NCBI RefSeq assembly: GCF_028640845.1
Contig: NC_080542.1
Span: 13,533,901-13,597,900 of the forward strand
Direction: 5' to 3'
Source of the DNA: Ahaetulla prasina
Taxonomy: Eukaryota; Chordata; Lepidosauria; Squamata; Colubridae
DNA length: 64,000 nt
In this document: positions 10,876-23,604 of the stretch, one piece after another
Numbering within the stretch: the first letter of the stretch is position 1
Layout: the number at the start of each line of letters is the position of its first letter
Notes under the pieces: generated by a model
Told to the model about the DNA's origin: nothing
Databases searched by the model: none
What the model saw: only the letters and a program-made list of their open reading frames with translations
Translations under genes and position numbers: made by a program

Positions 10876-11587
10876 GGAATATTCAGAAATTCTTTAATAT
10901 ACAGAAATTCTTTAATATACAGAAATTCTTTAATATTCAGAAATTCTTTAATATACAGAAATTCTTCTTTAATATACAGAAATTCTTCTTTAATATTCAG
11001 AAATTCTTTAATATACAGAAATTCTTCTTTAATATTCAGAAATTCTTCTTTAATATTCAGAAATTCTTTAATATACAGAAATTCTTTAATATACAGAAAT
11101 TCTTTAATATTCAGAAATTCTTTAATATTCAGAAATTCTTTAATATTCAGAAATTCTTTAATATTCAGAAATTCTTCTTTAATATTCAGAAATTCTTTAA
11201 TATTCAGAAATTCTTTAATATACAGAAATTCTTTAATATACAGAAATTCTTTAATATACAGAAATTCTTCTTTAATATTCAGAAATTCTTCTTTAATATT
11301 CAGAAATTCTTTAATATACAGAAATTCTTTAATATACAGAAATTCTTCTTTAATATTCAGAAATTCTTCTTTAATATTCAGAAATTCTTTAATATTCAGA
11401 AATTCTTCTTTAATATTCAGAAATTCTTCTTTAATATTCAGAAATTCTTTAATATTCAGAAATTCTTCTTTAATATTCAGAAATTCTTTAATATTCAGAA
11501 ATTCTTCTTTAATATACAGAAATTCTTTAATATTCAGAAATTCTTCTTTAATATACAGAAATTCTTTAATATTCAGAAATTCTTGTA
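10876..11587. repeat. Minisatellite, 18- and 21-bp units, about 37 copies
   Basis: Units alternate between CAGAAATTCTTTAATAT(A/T) and a 21-bp form with an extra CTT. The shorter copy at 5737-5812 has about four units, so this array has grown after duplication. There are no unique spacers. Confidence 0.9.
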
Positions 11588-11710
11588 TTTCAGAGGCACG
11601 GATTCCACAACTTTTGCTATATATATTTCAGATTTTTCTATTTGGCTATGGCATGAATATATTATTCACTTGGCACATTTCTGTGGTGTAAATTGTAGAG
11701 ATTCCTCAGA

Positions 11711-13152
11711 AAATAAAATTTCTATTTAATATTCTTAGTCTTAGAATGACATCATTCTTAAAATCGGAATCATAAACATTTGTAAGAACAGTTATTATGG
11801 TCTTCACTCCATTTCACTAATATTCTGTATTAATAATATATAATATTATTATTTCCACTAGAGCAGCATTGTAGCCTAGTTGTGAAGAGGCTTGCTTTGA
11901 ACTCAGAAGTTTAAGACTTCAACCCTAGGTAATGACAGATGTTTCTCTCCTAGGGTGCAAAGGAAAAAAAATATCTGCTGTGAACTCTGTGTGGCATCAG
12001 GAAGGCATCTGGCCAGTAAATGCTCAGCTTCCTCCAATCACCCCAACTTTATCCTGAATTAAGGTATTACAGGAGTCATAAAAGGAGAGTAATATTATGA
12101 TTTTCACTACATTCCTTATTCTACAGATAAAAGCAAACCTGTTGAAAACTTACCATTTATTTAGATTTGTTCAGGATTTACAGTTGCAGACCAAAATAAA
12201 ATTTCTATTTAATATTCTTAGTCTTAGAATGACATCATTCTTAAAATCGGAATCATAAACATTTGTAAGAACATGGCCTTCACTCCATTTCACTAATATT
12301 CTGTATTAATAATATATAATATTATTATTTCCACTAGAGCAGCATTGTAGCCTAGTTGTGAAGAGGCTTGCTTTGAACTCAAAAGTTTAAGAGTTCAACC
12401 CTAGGTAATGACAGATGTTTCTCTCCTAGGGTGCAAAGGAAAAAAAATATCTGCTGTGAACTCTGTGTGGCATCAGGAAGGCATCTGGCCAGTAAATGCT
12501 CAGTTTCCTCCAATCACCCCAACTTTATCCTGAATTAAGGTATTACAGGAGTCATAAAAGAAGAGTAATATTATGATTTTCACTACATTCCTTATTCTAC
12601 AGATAAAAGCAAACCTGTTGAAAACTTACCATTTATTTAGATTTGTTCAGGATTTACAGTTGCAGACCAAAATAAAATTTCTATTTAATATTCTTAGTCT
12701 TAGAATGACATCATTCTTAAAATCGGAATCATAAACATTTGTAAGAACAGTTATTATGGTCTTCACTCCATTTCACTAATATTCTGTATTAATAATATAT
12801 AATATTATTATTTCCACTAGAGCAGCATTGTAGCCTAGTTGTGAAGAGGCTTGCTTTGAACTCAGAAGTTTAAGACTTCAACCCTAGGTAATGACAGATG
12901 TTTCTCTCCTAGGGTGCAAAGGAAAAAAAATATCTGCTGTGAACTCTGTGTGGCATCAGGAAGGCATCTGGCCAGTAAATGCTCAGCTTCCTCCAATCAC
13001 CCCAACTTTATCCTGAATTAAGGTATTACAGGAGTCATAAAAGGAGAGTAATATAATGATTTTCACTACATTCCTTATTCTACAGATAAAGGCAAACCTG
13101 TTGAAAACTTACCATTTATTTAGATTTGTTAAGGATTTACAGTTGCAGACCA
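11711..13152. repeat. Three tandem copies of a 483-bp unit
   Basis: The start AAATAAAATTTC recurs at 11711, 12194 and 12670, with the next junction at 13153, giving units of 483, 476 and 483 bp. The units differ by few bases and a 7-bp deletion in the middle one. No coding potential. This is a recent tandem amplification in intron 4 of gene A. Confidence 0.9.
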
Positions 13153-13204
13153 AAATAAAATTAAAAGAATGATATGCCAAAAAGAAATTGCACAGCAGCA
13201 ACTA
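13147..13204. repeat. 58-bp direct repeat, left copy
   Basis: Identical base for base to 15445-15502. The two flank an insert of about 2.2 kb that includes the ATC tract. Confidence 0.9.
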
Positions 13205-15444
<2,240 letters not shown>

Positions 15445-15502
15445 AGACCAAAATAAAATTAAAAGAATGATATGCCAAAAAGAAATTGCACAGCAGCAAC
15501 TA
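15445..15502. repeat. 58-bp direct repeat, right copy
   Basis: Identical to 13147-13204; see that entry. Confidence 0.9.
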
Positions 15503-15610
15503 CATATGCTCCTTCATTGTATCACCTTCAGTTCTTGTTTCTGTCTAGATTAGGACAGCACAAAACCTGGGTTCCTTCTAAGAGACTCTGCTTTCTCATT
15601 TAGTACGAAG

Positions 15611-16275
15611 TGAGTCTGTCATTTACACCTCTATAACTGTCTGGTTCGGTTCTGCAACCCAACAAGAAAGACACGGACTTCAGAGGATAATTAGAACTGC
15701 AGAAAAAATAATTGCTACCAACCTGCCTTCCATTGAGGACCTGTATACTGCACGAATCAAGAAGAGGGCCGTGAAAATAGTTACAGATCCCTCACATCAT
15801 GGACATAAACTGTTTCAACTCCTACCCTCAAAACGATGCTATAGAGCCTTGCACACCAGAACAACTAGACACAAGAACAGTTTTTCCCCGAAGGCCATCA
15901 CTCTGCTAAAAAAATAATTCCCTCTACGCTGTCAAACTATTTACTAAATCTGCACTACTATTAATCTTCTCATTGTTCCCATCACCAATCTCTTTCCACT
16001 TATGACTGTTGGACTGTAACTTTGTTGCTGGCAATCCTTATGATTTATATTGATATATTGACCATCATTTGTGTTGTAAATGTTGTACCTTGATGAACGT
16101 ATCTTTTCTTTTATGTACACTGAGAGCATATGCACCAAGACAAATCCCTTGTGTGTCCAATCACACTTGGCCAATAAAAAATTCTATTCTATTCTATTCT
16201 ATTCTATTCTATTCTATTCTATTCTATTCTATTCTATTCTATTCTATTCTATTCTATTCTATTCTATTCTATTCT
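15611..16275 (+). mobile_element. Non-LTR retrotransposon 3' end with (ATTCT)19 tail
   Basis: A decayed C-terminal reading frame (LQRIIRTAEKII, then DPSHHGHKLFQLLPSK and FSPKAITLL) is followed by a 3' UTR ending CTTGGCCAATAAAAA and a pentanucleotide tail at 16181-16275. The clade is not certain (CR1/L2/Rex group). Copies: 16599-17245, 46138-46500 and, reversed, 50608-50882. Confidence 0.7.
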
Positions 16276-16598
16276 TCCTCCAATCACCTCAACTTTATCC
16301 TGAATTAAGGGATTACAAGAGTCATAAAAGGAGAGTAATATTATGATTTTCACTACATTCCTTATTTTACAGATAAAAGCAAACCAGTTGAAAACTTACC
16401 ATTTATTTAGATTTGTTAAGGATTTACAGTTGCAGATGAAAATAAAATTAAAAGAATGATATGCCAAAAAGAAATTGCACAGCAGCAACTACATATGCTT
16501 CTATCACCTTCAGTTCTGATTCTTTCTGTCTAGATTAGGACAGCACAAAACCTGGGTTCCTTCTAAGAGACTCTGCTTTCTCATTTAGTACGAAGTGA

Positions 16599-17245
16599 GT
16601 CTGTCATTTACACCTCTATAACTGTCTGGTTCGGTTCTGCAACCCAACAAGAAAGACACGGACTTCAGAGGATAATTAGAACTGCAGAAAAAATAATTGC
16701 TACCAACCTGCCTTCCATTGAGGACCTGTATACTGCACGAATCAAGAAGAGGGCCGTGAAAATAGTTACAGATCCCTCACATCCTGGACATAAACTGTTT
16801 CAACTCCTACCCTCAAAACGACGCTATAGAGCCCTGCACACCAGAACAACTAGACACAAGAACAGTTTTTTCCCGAAGGCCATCACTCTGCTAAACAAAT
16901 AATTCCCTCAATGCTGTCAAACTATTTACTAAATCTGCACTACTATTAATCTTCTCATCGTTCCCATCACCAATCTCTTTCCACTTATGACTGTATGACT
17001 GTAACTTTGTTGCTGGCAATCCTTATGATTTATATTGATATATTGACCATCATTTGTGTTGTAAATGTTGTACCTTGATGAACGTATCTTTTCTTTTATG
17101 TACACTGAGAGCATATGCAGCAAGACAAATCCCTTGTGTGTCCAATCACACTTGGCCAATAAAAAATTCTATTCTATTCTATTCTATTCTATTCTATTCT
17201 ATTCTATTCTATTCTATTCTATTCTATTCTATTCTATTCTATTCT
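16599..17245 (+). mobile_element. Second copy of the (ATTCT)n-tailed LINE end
   Basis: Nearly identical to 15611-16275 because it lies in the 980-bp duplication; its tail has 16 units (17166-17245). Here the frame keeps DPSHPGHKLFQLLP, FFPKAITLLNK and a natural stop. Confidence 0.7.
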
Positions 17246-17619
17246 TCCTCCAATCACCCCAACTTTATCCTGAATTACAGGATTACAAGAGTCATAAAAG
17301 GAGAGTAATATTATGATTTTCACTACATTCCTTATTTTACAGATAAAAGCAAACCGGTTGAAAACTTACCATTTATTTAGATTTGTTAAGGATTTACAGT
17401 TGCAGAAGAAAATAAAATTAAAAGAATGATATGCCAAAAAGAAATTGCACAGCAGCAACTACATATGCTTCTATCACCTTCAGTTCTGATTGTTTCTGTC
17501 TAGATTAGGACAGCACGAAACCTGGGTTCCTTCTCAGAGACTCTGCTTTCTCATTTAGTATGAAGTGTATCATTCTCTGTTGTGACCAGTCTGAATTTAT
17601 TGAATTGTTTGTTTCTGAA

Positions 17620-17990
17620 CAACAGCAACAACAACAACAACAACAACAGAATTGGAAGGGACCTTAGAGGCCTTCTAGTCCAACCCCCTGCCCAGGCAGG
17701 AAACCCTACACCATCTCAGACAGATGGTTATCCAACATTTTCTTAAAAATTTCCAGTTTGGAGCATATATAACTTCTGCAGGCAAGTTGTTCCACTTATT
17801 AATTTTTCTAACTGTCAGGAAATTTCTCCTTAGTTCTAAGTTGCTTCTTTCCTTGATTAGTTTCCACCCATTGCTTCTTGTCCTGCCTTCAGGTGCTTTG
17901 GAGAATAGCCTGACTCCCTCTTCTTTGTGGCACCTTATTATGGAGATGTATAGGGCATTTCAAAATATCTGTTCAATTGTCCTAATTTTA
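17620..17990 (-). mobile_element. CR1 LINE 3' end
   Basis: Reversed, it matches the CR1 copies at 51200-51590 and 53160-53510 (NFLTVRKINKW-like frame, then CAGGGGGTTGGACTAGAAGG). A (CAA)n tail lies at 17620-17648. Confidence 0.8.
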
Positions 17991-18213
17991 GTATCAAAAA
18001 ACATCATAAGTCTCTTGAATAGGAAATTTTATTGGACCTCTTGATCAATAACATGGTTCTTGATCAATAGCATGAAACATATTCTAAGTATGCCAGTTTG
18101 GCTCTCCCCCCTCCCCCCACTAATTTTCATGCAATGAAAATAAAAGCATTTTGAGTACTTTTTTCAAATTCTTTTACTCCTTGTTCATTTGGACAGTAGG
18201 ATATATTCCATAA

Positions 18214-18214
<1 letters not shown>

Positions 18215-18260
<46 letters not shown>

Positions 18261-18353
18261 TTTCTTCTTCTTCTTCTTCTTCTTCTTCTTCTTCTTCTTC
18301 TTCTTCTTCTTCTTCTTCTTCTTCTTCTTTTCCTCCTCCTCCTCCTCCTCCTC
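18215..18353. repeat. Compound microsatellite (ACT)n(TTC)n(TCC)n
   Basis: ACT units at 18215-18260, TTC to about 18330, TCC to 18353, next to the end of a BovB LINE. Confidence 0.95.
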
Positions 18354-18371
18354 CGCTTCCTCCTTCTTCTT

Positions 18372-18840
18372 CATTGCGAAGTCATGTCCGACCCATTGTG
18401 ACCCCATGGACAACGTTCCTCCAGGCCTTTCTTTCTATCCTCTACCATCCTCTGGAGTCCATTTAAGCTCACGCCAACTCCATCCAGCCACTCATTCTCT
18501 GTCATCCCCTTCTTCTCTTGCCCTCAATCTTTCCCAGCATTAGGCTCTTCTCCAGTAAGTCCTTCCTTCTCATTAGGTAGCCAAAGTATTTGAGTTTCAT
18601 CTTCAGGATCTGGCCTTCTAAAGAGCAGTCAGGGTTGATTTCCTCTAGGACTGACCAGTTTGATCGCCTTGCCATCCAAGGGTCTTGCAGGTGTCTTCTC
18701 CAGCACCATAGTTCAAAGGCCACAATTCTTTGGCTCTTAGCCTTTCTTATGGTCCAACTTTCACAGCCATACATTGCAACTGGGAAAACCATTGCATTGA
18801 CTATATGCACTTTTGTTGGCAGGGTGATGCTTTTTAGTAA
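18372..18840 (-). mobile_element. RTE-BovB LINE 3' end
   Basis: On the minus strand the frame reads VFPVAMYGCESWTIRKA, then FELWCWRRHLQDPW, RRSNWSVLEEINP and LKYFGYLMRR, all marks of the C-terminal region of BovB reverse transcriptase proteins. The known 3' UTR match (CATGTCCGACCCATTGTGAC on the plus strand) follows. Truncated at its 5' end. BovB is known to have moved between squamates and other animals by horizontal transfer. Confidence 0.9.
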
Positions 18841-18943
18841 GATCACATTCACAATGATTAGAAGAAAATTATCTGAAAACTGAAGCATGATATGAATAAG
18901 GAGATAACCATTTCACATATTCTGAGATAAGTGAAGAGCCTAC

Positions 18944-19171
18944 CTTCTTAAACATGGTGGGCCAGGTAATAATCTCTGCAAAAATGGACAACAGCTTGTT
19001 TGGGGGAGCAAATGGATCTACTTTCCCAACTTTGACTCGATGGAAGGATTGGTTGGGGAAAGTGACCCAGTTGATTACATCAAAGCCAGTTGCTATTTTC
19101 CCAGTTTGATCAAAGAAAATATTTTCTCCTGCACTATTGTTAAATGAAACAGTCCTCAGGTGCTTATGAAG
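18944..19171 (-). CDS. V2R gene A exon 4
   Basis: A 228-bp exon: acceptor AG at 19173-19172, donor GTAGG after 18944, phase 0 at both ends. It opens [15 protein letters not shown] and closes ITWPTMFKK, the last part of the ligand-binding domain, with the family motif [12 protein letters not shown] between. No stop. Exon 4 of gene B has the same length and phase. The donor GTAGG is weaker than GTAAG but acceptable. The next exon is 13.2 kb away. Confidence 0.93.
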
Positions 19172-19236
19172 CTAAAGAAAATTAAATTAAAAATGGTAAG
19201 AATATACAAAGTTAATCAAATACAGATTAATGGTAG

Positions 19237-20010
19237 CTAAATATTTCCACTGCTGGAATGGCCTGGGAATAGCCCGGACCTTAACCCAATTGAAAATCTA
19301 TTGAGCCGAGTGAAGAAACTTGTTAGTCAGAAGCAACCCAGCAATAAAACCCAGTTAATAGAAGCAATCATGCAATCTTGGTTTCACATTATAACATCTG
19401 CAGAACTAAAAGACTTTGTTCACTCCATGGGAAGACGTTGTAAGGCCATAATTCATGCTAAAGGTTACCCAACTAAGTATTCACTGACATGGTGATAATT
19501 TATGTACATCTTGTCTTTTCTATGTGTTTCACTTTTTTCTTTATATTGTAACTGCTATTCCAATAGCAGATCCTTCATAAAAGTTATTGTATTACATTCT
19601 GGATTAAATTATCTTTCCATCGATAAATAATTTTATGGTGCTATTCCCCAAAAATAATGGTGTTATTAGCTAGTTTTAGAAAATATAAAGGTAAAGGTTC
19701 CCCTCGCACATACGTGGTAGTCGTTACTGACTCTAGGGGGCGGTGCTCATCTCCATTTCAAAGTTGAAGAACCAGCACTGTCCGAAGACGTCTCTGTGGT
19801 CATGTGGCCGGCATGACTCAACGCCAAAGACACACGGAACGCTGTTACCTTCCCACCAAGGTGGTCCCTATTTTTTCTACTTGCATTTTTACGTGCTTTT
19901 GAAACTTCTAGGTTGGCAGAAGCTGAGACAAGTAATGGGAGCTCAACCCATTACACGGCAGTTTCCCAAAATCTTTTGGGAAAATTTTGACCACTACTGT
20001 ATATTCAAAG
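19237..20010 (+). mobile_element. Tc1/mariner transposon, 3' part, with nested SINE
   Basis: The frame at 19270-19495 reads PDLNPIENLLSRVKK, the Tc1 motif that holds the catalytic acidic residue, then a C-terminal end HAKGYPTKYSLTW. The right inverted end, AATTTTGACCACTACTGTA, is at about 19986-20004. A SINE splits the 3' region. The 5' half is absent. It belongs to the family at 28618-30674. Confidence 0.8.
19687..19965 (-). mobile_element. tRNA-derived SINE (family 1), truncated
   Basis: Matches the family seen whole at 43757-44068 and 62550-62895: AAGGTTCCCCTCGCACATA, GAAGACGTCTCTGTGGTCAT, CTAGGTTGGCAGAAGCTG. The tRNA head is missing. It sits inside the Tc1/mariner fragment. Confidence 0.85.
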
Positions 20011-20034
20011 ATCAAGATAAAGTGGTTTGCAACC

Positions 20035-20268
20035 AGATGCCTCTGTGGCTCAGACTGCTAATGCAGTCTGTTATTAATAGCAGCTACTTGCAATTACTGC
20101 AGGTTCTAGTCCCACCAGGCCCAAGGTTGACTCAGCCTTCCATCCTTTATAGGGTAGGTAAAATGAGGACCCAGATTGTTGGGGGCAATAAGACTATTGC
20201 TAACATAGTGTAAGCTGCCCTGAGTCTTCGGAGAAGGGCGGGATATAAATGCAAAAAAAAAAAAATTA
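20035..20268 (+). mobile_element. tRNA-derived SINE (family 2)
   Basis: Head GTGGCTCAGACTGCTAA, B-box-like GGTTCTAGTCCCACCAGG, tail CTGAGTCTTCGGAGAAGGGC then poly-A. Same family as 63298-63556. Confidence 0.85.
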
Positions 20269-20555
20269 TAATAAGTTGCTTCATTATTCATTTTGAGTTG
20301 CCAAATGCTATTCATCATTATTCATTCTGAGTTTCCATATAGAATCAAGACAATTCTCACTCTTATTGCATTCCCTATGCAATTTCTGCTCAATGTCCTC
20401 TTTCTCTTTCTTCCCACTGACTGCCTTTTCCTTACTCCTCCTTTGTAGACCTCTCATAATGTTGAAAATAATAATCAAGATTGCATCAAAATGTTCTATT
20501 GGATGTTCTAGTGGTTCCTGCTTAATATGGAAAGGGAATTCATTCCCCACTTTAC

Positions 20556-21416
20556 CTGCCACACATTCTTATTCAAAATTCTCACTTTGGATTTTTTTCT
20601 GGTTGACATCCATCTGTGCTGGGATGAAAGCAGGGCTTGCAAAGCATGTGCCACAGCATGGACAGCATTGTAGACACTGTAACTCTGTCCAGTCATTCTG
20701 GTGTCAAATACGGATTGAGGAAGAGTCTCCAGTTGCTCCTCACCTGTGCATTCGTTCACAGCATCGTCCTCTAACACGGCACTGGAGAAAGAACATTGAA
20801 ATGCACTTTCCCAAAATATCCTCATCAAGCTGTCTTCCTCGGCAAGAGTGACTTTTCTCATCTGAAGAAATCTCTTGAATTCTAAGATGTCCTTTGAGGA
20901 AACTTGAAATGACACAGAACCGTGGATGAAATCCATACTCTGGAATCTTTGAAAATGAAGTGATGAGAACTCCATTTGGGCTGGCATTATCCAAATTTTG
21001 TCTTTTTTCTTCACTTCACTGTATTTGAATTCTGAAATAGAGGGCAACATTCTGAAAACAGCCGTTTCCTGGTTTTCGCAATAGCCGATCACAGCGTTGG
21101 CTCTGCTCCTCATGATAACATTGTAAATCTTTGTATAGTGTGTAAGTGTACCTACAACTTCATTGGAAACAGATCCTTTTGGTAACTCTTCCACAAAGTC
21201 AAAGCATATACCTTCCTGAGAAAATAGAGCAATCCTATTCTGTAGAAACCCGTCTCGTTTATCGGTACTTTGGACAATCAGCCCAATCCATATCCACTGG
21301 AAATAGAGCAGCAGTTGGATCATCCCCTTAATTTGAAGATCTTCATTTGGAAACGTCTGGTGCAAGAAAGCAGCCTGTGTGCTGACATCTATCACTGGAG
21401 CAGAGCCATAGGTGAG
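20556..21416 (-). CDS. V2R gene A exon 3: main ligand-binding domain
   Basis: An 861-bp exon (287 codons) with acceptor AG at 21418-21417, donor GTAAAG after 20556, and phase 0 at both ends. It opens LTYGSAPVIDVS and contains the V2R blocks FPNEDLQIKGMIQLLLYFQW and MTGQSYSVYNAVHAVAHALQ, ending NKNVWQ. This is the Venus-flytrap fold that binds peptides or proteins from other animals. It is fully open and the same length as exon 3 of gene B, but the two differ clearly in sequence, as expected for the variable part of the receptor. Confidence 0.95.
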
Positions 21417-21666
21417 CTGAGGAAATTACATGTGAAAGCCAATAATTTTGACCAACAAATAGCAGAAATTATTCAAAACGCAATTGGCAGATAGATGTGG
21501 GATGGCGATCAATGAGATAGGACTTACTAAAAAAATAAAAATAAAAGACTGCTTTCCTAAGATAAAGAATAATTTGTTCAGAATCAGAATAAAAGTGTGA
21601 CAGAATAATACAGTCGGAAGGGATCTTTCCTACTCCAAGCCCCTGCTCAGACAAGAGACCTTATAT

Positions 21667-22020
21667 CTGTGATGGTGAACCTTTGGCGTTCCCACGTGCT
21701 GGCCTGCATGCTGGAAGTGGCACATGAAACCATCCTGCAAGGTATGCGCAGCCCTGCTGGCCTTCACGGCGTGGGAGCAGCGATACCCGGAAGAGCAGCA
21801 CCCAGATACTGGCCTGGAAGCACACCTGACGAACAGCTGGCCATCGTGCATGCGCGCAACGTCAACCCGGAAGGTCGGGTGCCGGCCTGCGCATGTGTGC
21901 TGGAACGCTGCTCTTCTGGGTTATGCCACTCCCACGAGTGTGACGGCCAACTGACCGGCATGCGTAAGATCATAGGAATGCAGAAGAGGAGCCAGCAAGG
22001 CAGCGGATTCTTCATGGGGT
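21667..22020. mobile_element. hAT-like non-autonomous fragment
   Basis: It begins CTGTGATGGTGAACCTTTGG, like the end of the hAT-like element at 47975-50142. GC-rich body. The other end is not clear. Confidence 0.45.
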
Positions 22021-22044
22021 AGTTCTCCACTGCAAAAACATATG

Positions 22045-23095
22045 GACTACTAACCTTGAACAAGGCAAAGCAAAAGATGCAATCTACATAGACTTCTGCA
22101 AAGCTTTTGACTCAGTAGTACATGATAAACTTCTCCTAAAACTAAAATTCTATGGTATTTCAGGACCTCTTCACAATTGAATAAATGCCTTCCTGTCAAA
22201 CAGACAACAAGTGGTCAAAATTGGCAACGCTCTATCAAATCCTGTTTTTGTCAAAAGTAGCGATCCCCAAGGCAGCGTTCTTGGACCAACGCTCTTCATA
22301 CTATACATAAATGATCTCTGTGACCTTATCTCAAGTTATTGTGTTCTCTTTACTGACGATGTCAAACTATTTAACACCACCAACAATACTTCTACCCTTC
22401 AAAAAGACCTTGACTTTGTATCCGATTGGTCTAAAACTTGGCAACTCCAAATCTCAAACAGCAAATGCTCAGTCTTACATGTTGGAAAAAAGAACCTAAA
22501 CACTAAGTATAAGCTTGATGGACATTACCTTACTGATGACCCCCACCCTGTTAAAGACCTTGGAGTTTTCATATCAAATGATCTAAGTGCCAAAGCCCAC
22601 TGCAACTACACAGCAAAAAAGGCTCTATGAGTTAAAATCTAATTTTACGTAGCTTATTTTCCAAAAACTCTACACTACTAACCAGACCATACAAAAGATT
22701 TGCTAGACCTATTCTTGAATACAGCTCACCTGTCTGGAACCCATACCACATCTCTGACATTAATACAATTGAACACGTCCAGNNNNNNNNNNNNNNNNNN
22801 NNNNNNNNNNNNNNNNNNNNNNNNNNNNNNNNNNNNNNNNNNNNNNNNNNNNNNNNNNNNNNNNNNNNNNNNNNNNNNNNNNATTCCTAAGAGGTCTGTA
22901 AGGGCCTTGCATAAGAGCACAAGCGTGCCTACGGTTCCTGTCCTGTAGTTTCCTTTTGTTATATCCAATTAATATAGTTATTACAAACTCATACTCATAT
23001 ATATGCGTATATATTGTATAGTTACTTCATGCTTATGCTTATTTATATTGTTGTGACAAAATAAATAAATAAATAAAAATAAAATAAATAAATAA
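22045..23095 (+). mobile_element. CR1-group LINE 3' half, broken, containing an assembly gap
   Basis: The frame reads YIDFCKAFDSVVHDKLLLKL, DPQGSVLGPTLFILYINDL, LFTDDVKLFNT, then CSVLHVGKK and KDLGVFISNDLS. TDD stands where other copies would have ADD, and stops break it. After the gap comes the 3' UTR (CATAAGAGCACAAGCGTGCC) and (AAAT)n. Copies: 34478-35195, 45070-45902 and, reversed, 29092-30640. Confidence 0.8.
22783..22882. other. Assembly gap of exactly 100 N
   Basis: A run of 100 N. The round length suggests a placeholder for a gap of unknown size. It lies between exons 1 and 3 of gene A, where exon 2 should be. Confidence 0.98.
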
Positions 23096-23146
23096 CTATG
23101 AAGGGAGATCCAGTTATCAGTTATGTACACAATAAAAAATAATTAC

Positions 23147-23403
23147 ATTAAATCATCAGCTATTTCTTTAGAAGGCTTCTTTGTGAATGTTATCTTGTTG
23201 AAAAATTGGTAGATCTGAGAAGTTATGCTACCAATAACCAAATCTTCTGAATGGTATTTTTTGTGAGTAAGGAATGGGTCGCCCACAGTCCATTTACCAA
23301 GGCAAATATACCATGTGATATGAGGCAATAACATTAATAGGGATTCAAGGAATAACATTATTGCAACATAAAAGCAACAAGGATTTTCTCTCTCCAGATT
23401 CAT
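23147..23403 (-). CDS. V2R gene A exon 1: signal peptide and N-terminus
   Basis: Starts at ATG 23403-23401, with A at -3, and ends in phase 2 at 23147 before GTAAT. The first 31 residues hold a hydrophobic stretch (FYVAIMLFLESLLMLLP), a likely signal peptide for export to the cell surface. The rest (HSEDLVIGSITSQIYQF) is the start of the ligand-binding domain, matching exon 1 of gene B (FLSGDFIMAGILSQFYMI). 85 codons plus two bases. No exon 2 follows before exon 3 in the available sequence. Confidence 0.85.
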
Positions 23404-23604
23404 CCTGCATAGAGAAAAGATAATATACAGTGGAGTTTTAATTCATTGGTATGTTTTGTTTCTGGAATCTCATTAGGGACTTGGATTTAATAATCGAGAC
23501 TTTGATAATGATAGGGCAAAGGGGACCTTTGGAAGGATGTTGCCTGTGGAATATGCCATATTTTATATTGATTTTTTTAAAATAAAAATGTCTGCCAATT
23601 TTTA

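Larger units (their letters stand above)
15451..17409. repeat. Two tandem copies of a unit of about 980 bp
   Basis: The marker AAATAAAATTAAAAG recurs at 15451, 16440 and 17410 (periods 989 and 970). Each unit holds a LINE end with (ATTCT)n followed by the last third of the 483-bp unit seen at 11711-13152. A third partial copy runs to about 17560, where it lacks the LINE end and shows the apparent pre-insertion sequence. Confidence 0.88.

Noticed and set aside
10876..11587. CRISPR-like array
   Set aside because: The units are directly adjacent with no unique spacers, no Cas genes exist, and the host is a eukaryote. It is a minisatellite.
18189..18401. Poly-leucine frame
   Set aside because: Reading of the (ACT)n(TTC)n(TCC)n tract.
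22700..22968. Open frames running through the N gap
   Set aside because: They contain unknown residues and are artefacts of the gap.
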